Positions 13,668-15,243 of a stretch of DNA of 15,243 bases are shown piece after piece (the stretch's first letter is position 1; each line of letters starts with the position of its first letter). The translations under genes were made by a program, and so were the position numbers. The notes under the pieces were generated by a model, which was given only the letters and a program-made list of their open reading frames with translations, ran no database searches and was not told the DNA's origin. The stretch comes from an uncultured Ruminococcus sp. (GTDB taxonomy: Bacteria; Bacillota; Clostridia; Oscillospirales; Ruminococcaceae), in assembly GCF_934476685.1 (NCBI RefSeq), contig NZ_CAKSNX010000020.1, positions 1 through 15,243 of the forward strand. The letters run 5' to 3'.

Positions 13668-14000
13668 ATGAACGAACTGAATATTTCTGCGGTCGATGCA
13701 ACCACAATGGAGACAGCAGCCACTGCCTCTGCACCGAAGCACAAGTGGCTCTCTAAGCTCACCCGTGGTGCAAAGAAGGCAACCATGTTCTGCACGATCG
13801 CAGGCGTTATGGCATCTACCTGTGTAACTCAGGCATTTGCAGCAGGCACGGGTGCTGTTGATACTTCTTCTTTCATTTCTACTGCTTGTACCGTACTCAA
13901 GAGCGTTATCTGCCTGATCGGTGCAGGTGTCGGTGTATGGGGCGTTGTAAACCTTCTGGAAGGTTACGGTAATGATAATCCCGGTGCGAAAGCACAGTAG
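13668..14000 (+). pseudogene. Maff2 family ICE membrane protein, 3' end interrupted
   Basis: The frame gives 110 residues. A basic N-terminal stretch is followed by a hydrophobic segment ending ACVTQ-AFA-like (CVTQAFAAG near residues 58-66), which looks like a signal or prepilin-type leader. The Maff2 core then reads VLKSVICLIGAGVGVWGVVNLLEGYGNDNPGAKAQ. Known Maff2 proteins continue after this point with a GIKQLMAGGG-like segment and a second hydrophobic helix; here a TAG follows immediately and the DNA changes to an unrelated element. The second helix is therefore missing. Start: GAGGGAG about 11 bases before the ATG. Maff2 proteins lie between VirD4 and the TrbL-like gene in these ICEs; the exact job is unknown. 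Confidence 0.78.
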
Positions 14001-14030
14001 TGATATAGAAGTTTTTTCTCCCTTAGTGTA

Positions 14031-14064
14031 GTCGCATAACATCGTCGGTTATGCGACCTTTTTT
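14031..14064 (+). terminator. strong intrinsic terminator at the element junction
   Basis: GTCGCATAAC (14031-14040) pairs perfectly with GTTATGCGAC (14048-14057) around ATCGTCG, followed by C and TTTTTT. It stops + strand transcription from maff2. The recombinase stop codon on the - strand lies inside its right arm. Confidence 0.85.
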
Positions 14065-15161
14065 CCATATTTACCTGTTTCAACTGAAATCGTGGACACC
14101 GCCACATCAAAGCGGAAGTGTATCTCAATATCCTGCACACGCTTTCCGCTGGACTTGTCGGGTTCGTGGACGATGATCTTGTCAACCAGTTCGTGCATGA
14201 TCTCAGGCGTGAGCTTTTCGATATGCTCATACTTGTGTACGACTTTCAGAAAAGCGGTAACATCGGAGGACTTCTGTTCCGCACCGTCAATCAGGGTTGT
14301 AAGTTCCGCAACAGTGGCTTTCAGCTTTGCCTGTTCGTCCTCATATCCTGCCGACATCATTGTGAAACGCTCATCGGAGAGCCTGCCGAGGACATTATCC
14401 TCATAGAGCCTTGTGAACAGCTTGTCCAGTTCAGCGATACGCTTTTCAGCCTGTTTCAGCGTTTTCTTTGCTTTTGTAAGTTCCGAGGATTTCCGCTGAA
14501 CGGAATTGCTCATAGCGGTCTGGATAAACTCGTCTTCATTAGCCTTGACCATTGCAAGGAGCTTGTTCAGTTCACCGAGGACTATCTCGGTGAGGACACA
14601 AGTGCGGATATAATGCACAGTGCATTTGTTCTGTTCCTTTGCGTAGGTGGAGCATCTCATGTGTTCCTGTTCAGGGCGCTCATTCTTGCGACGGCTCAGG
14701 TACATCTTCTCTCCGCAGTCGGCACAGTACACCATTCCTGCAAAGGGATTGACCGTCTGCATTTTCTGCGGTCTGCGCTTGTGCTTGCGAAGCTCCTGCA
14801 CCAAGTCAAAGGTTTGCTGGCTGATGATAGGCTCTTGCGTATTCTCGAATATCTGCCACTCGTCCTGCGGATTATAGACTATCTTGTGAACCTTGTAGGA
14901 CTTCATTTTCGTTCTGAAATTGACCGTGTGACCACAGTATTCAAGGCGCTCAAGAATATGGGTGATCGTGTTTGCACCCCAGCGGTATGTTTTAGCATTG
15001 TGTCTGCCGTTGTCACGACCTTGCGATAATGCGTAGGCGGTCGGCGTAGGGATACCCTGTTCGGTCAAGATACGGGCAATTTGCACCGGACCGTAGCCGG
15101 CAATGCAGAGCTTGAAAATCTTGCGTACCACCTCAGCGGCAGGCTCATCAATTACCCACAA
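14049..15161 (-). pseudogene. large serine recombinase, catalytic N-terminus missing
   Basis: The open frame (370 residues from a TTG at 15161) starts in the middle of the recombinase domain with WVIDEPAAEVVRKIF. It continues through GPVQIARILTEQGIPTP and ITHILERLEYCGHTV, and has a zinc ribbon with Cys146, Cys149, Cys170 and Cys180 (YCADCG ... MRC ... NKC). A coiled coil (about 225-300) and a DUF4368-like C-terminus (KIIVHEPDKSSGKR) follow. The resolvase domain with the nucleophilic Ser is not upstream: the frame extends only about 14 residues (VDNTKNL) before a stop near 15204, and the other frames to 15243 show no match. It has no ribosome binding site. It is therefore a truncated recombinase unless its 5' part was displaced by another insertion. 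Confidence 0.8.
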
Positions 15162-15171
15162 GTTCTTTGTA

Positions 15172-15200
15172 TTGTCAACCCCAAATAGTACAGAAATTAT
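15172..15200 (+). promoter_or_regulatory. possible promoter of a gene starting past the right edge
   Basis: TTGTCA (15172-15177) and AATTAT (15195-15200) are 17 bp apart, and AGGAGAG (15230-15236) is placed as a ribosome binding site for a + strand gene that would begin just after the window. Confidence 0.3.
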
Positions 15201-15243
15201 TTAGCCGAATGGGAAGCTTTGAATTGAACAGGAGAGAGATAAC

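Larger units (their letters stand above)
8683..15243. mobile_element. integrative conjugative element (Tn1549-like), left part
   Basis: The element is bounded on the left by the tRNA-Leu(UAA) fragment and runs past the right edge. Gene order (winged helix, DUF6017 replication initiator, small unknown, PcfB, VirD4, Maff2) matches the Tn1549-like conjugative elements of gut Clostridia. The relaxase, mating-pore proteins (VirB4, TrbL) and integrase are not in the window. A second element carrying a serine recombinase interrupts it from about 14000. Mobility is uncertain because the maff2 gene is broken and the rest is unseen. Confidence 0.82.
14001..15243. mobile_element. second element with serine recombinase inserted in maff2
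   Basis: Immediately after the maff2 break the sequence holds a terminator and a recombinase gene pointing toward the junction, the usual layout at one end of a large-serine-recombinase element. The other end is beyond 15243. Exact boundary and core dinucleotide cannot be set from one end. Confidence 0.6.

Noticed and set aside
14118..15029. 303-codon + strand open frame
   Set aside because: It is antisense to the serine recombinase, which has clear domain motifs; the + frame has no family likeness or ribosome binding site.

Overview
The window looks like a chromosomal segment of a low to moderate G+C Gram-positive gut bacterium, most likely a Ruminococcus-like member of the Oscillospiraceae/Clostridia. 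This rests on purine-rich AGGAGG ribosome binding sites, consensus sigma-A promoters with 17-bp spacers, a Firmicutes-type TrmK, and a conjugative element of the Tn1549-like kind common in gut Clostridia. Species cannot be fixed from the sequence alone.

Positions 1-7600 are housekeeping chromosome. On the + strand lie four genes: a cytosolic GH2 beta-mannosidase, MetF (methylenetetrahydrofolate reductase), a small DUF1858 redox-disulfide protein, and TrmK (tRNA adenine-22 methyltransferase). The first three each have a readable promoter, and trmK ends at a terminator that also serves the convergent genes. On the - strand lie a family-4 glycosyltransferase overlapping by 44 bp a zinc-dependent phospholipase C-like protein, and an EamA-type membrane transporter directly downstream of a truncated response-regulator DNA-binding domain.

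Positions 7600-8740 are a decayed junction. They hold the response-regulator remnant, a PD-(D/E)XK nuclease-like gene broken by one extra A in an A7 run (its strong promoter is intact), a - strand terminator, a degenerate 104-bp-offset repeat containing tRNA 3'-end and terminator sequences, and a 58-nt 3' fragment of tRNA-Leu(UAA) with no 5' half. The tRNA fragment is the displaced attachment site that marks the left edge of an integrative conjugative element (ICE).

From about 8683 to the right edge is the ICE. It starts with short spaced repeats (three CTTTTGT, five GGTAGA[C] in 11-bp steps) that look like recombinase arm sites, then a hairpin terminator or attenuator. The + strand operon follows: a small winged-helix protein, a replication initiator with DUF6017 (with an origin-like repeat, AT-rich and palindrome block inside its gene), a small unknown protein, PcfB, a VirD4/TraG coupling protein, and Maff2. 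Maff2 stops abruptly at a conserved point where a second element begins. That element carries a large serine recombinase on the - strand whose catalytic N-terminus is missing. No relaxase, VirB4 or tyrosine integrase is in the window; they are expected to the right. I found no clearly new multi-gene system. The most interesting signals are the repeat architecture at the ICE end, the possible origin inside the initiator gene, and the nested insertion in maff2.
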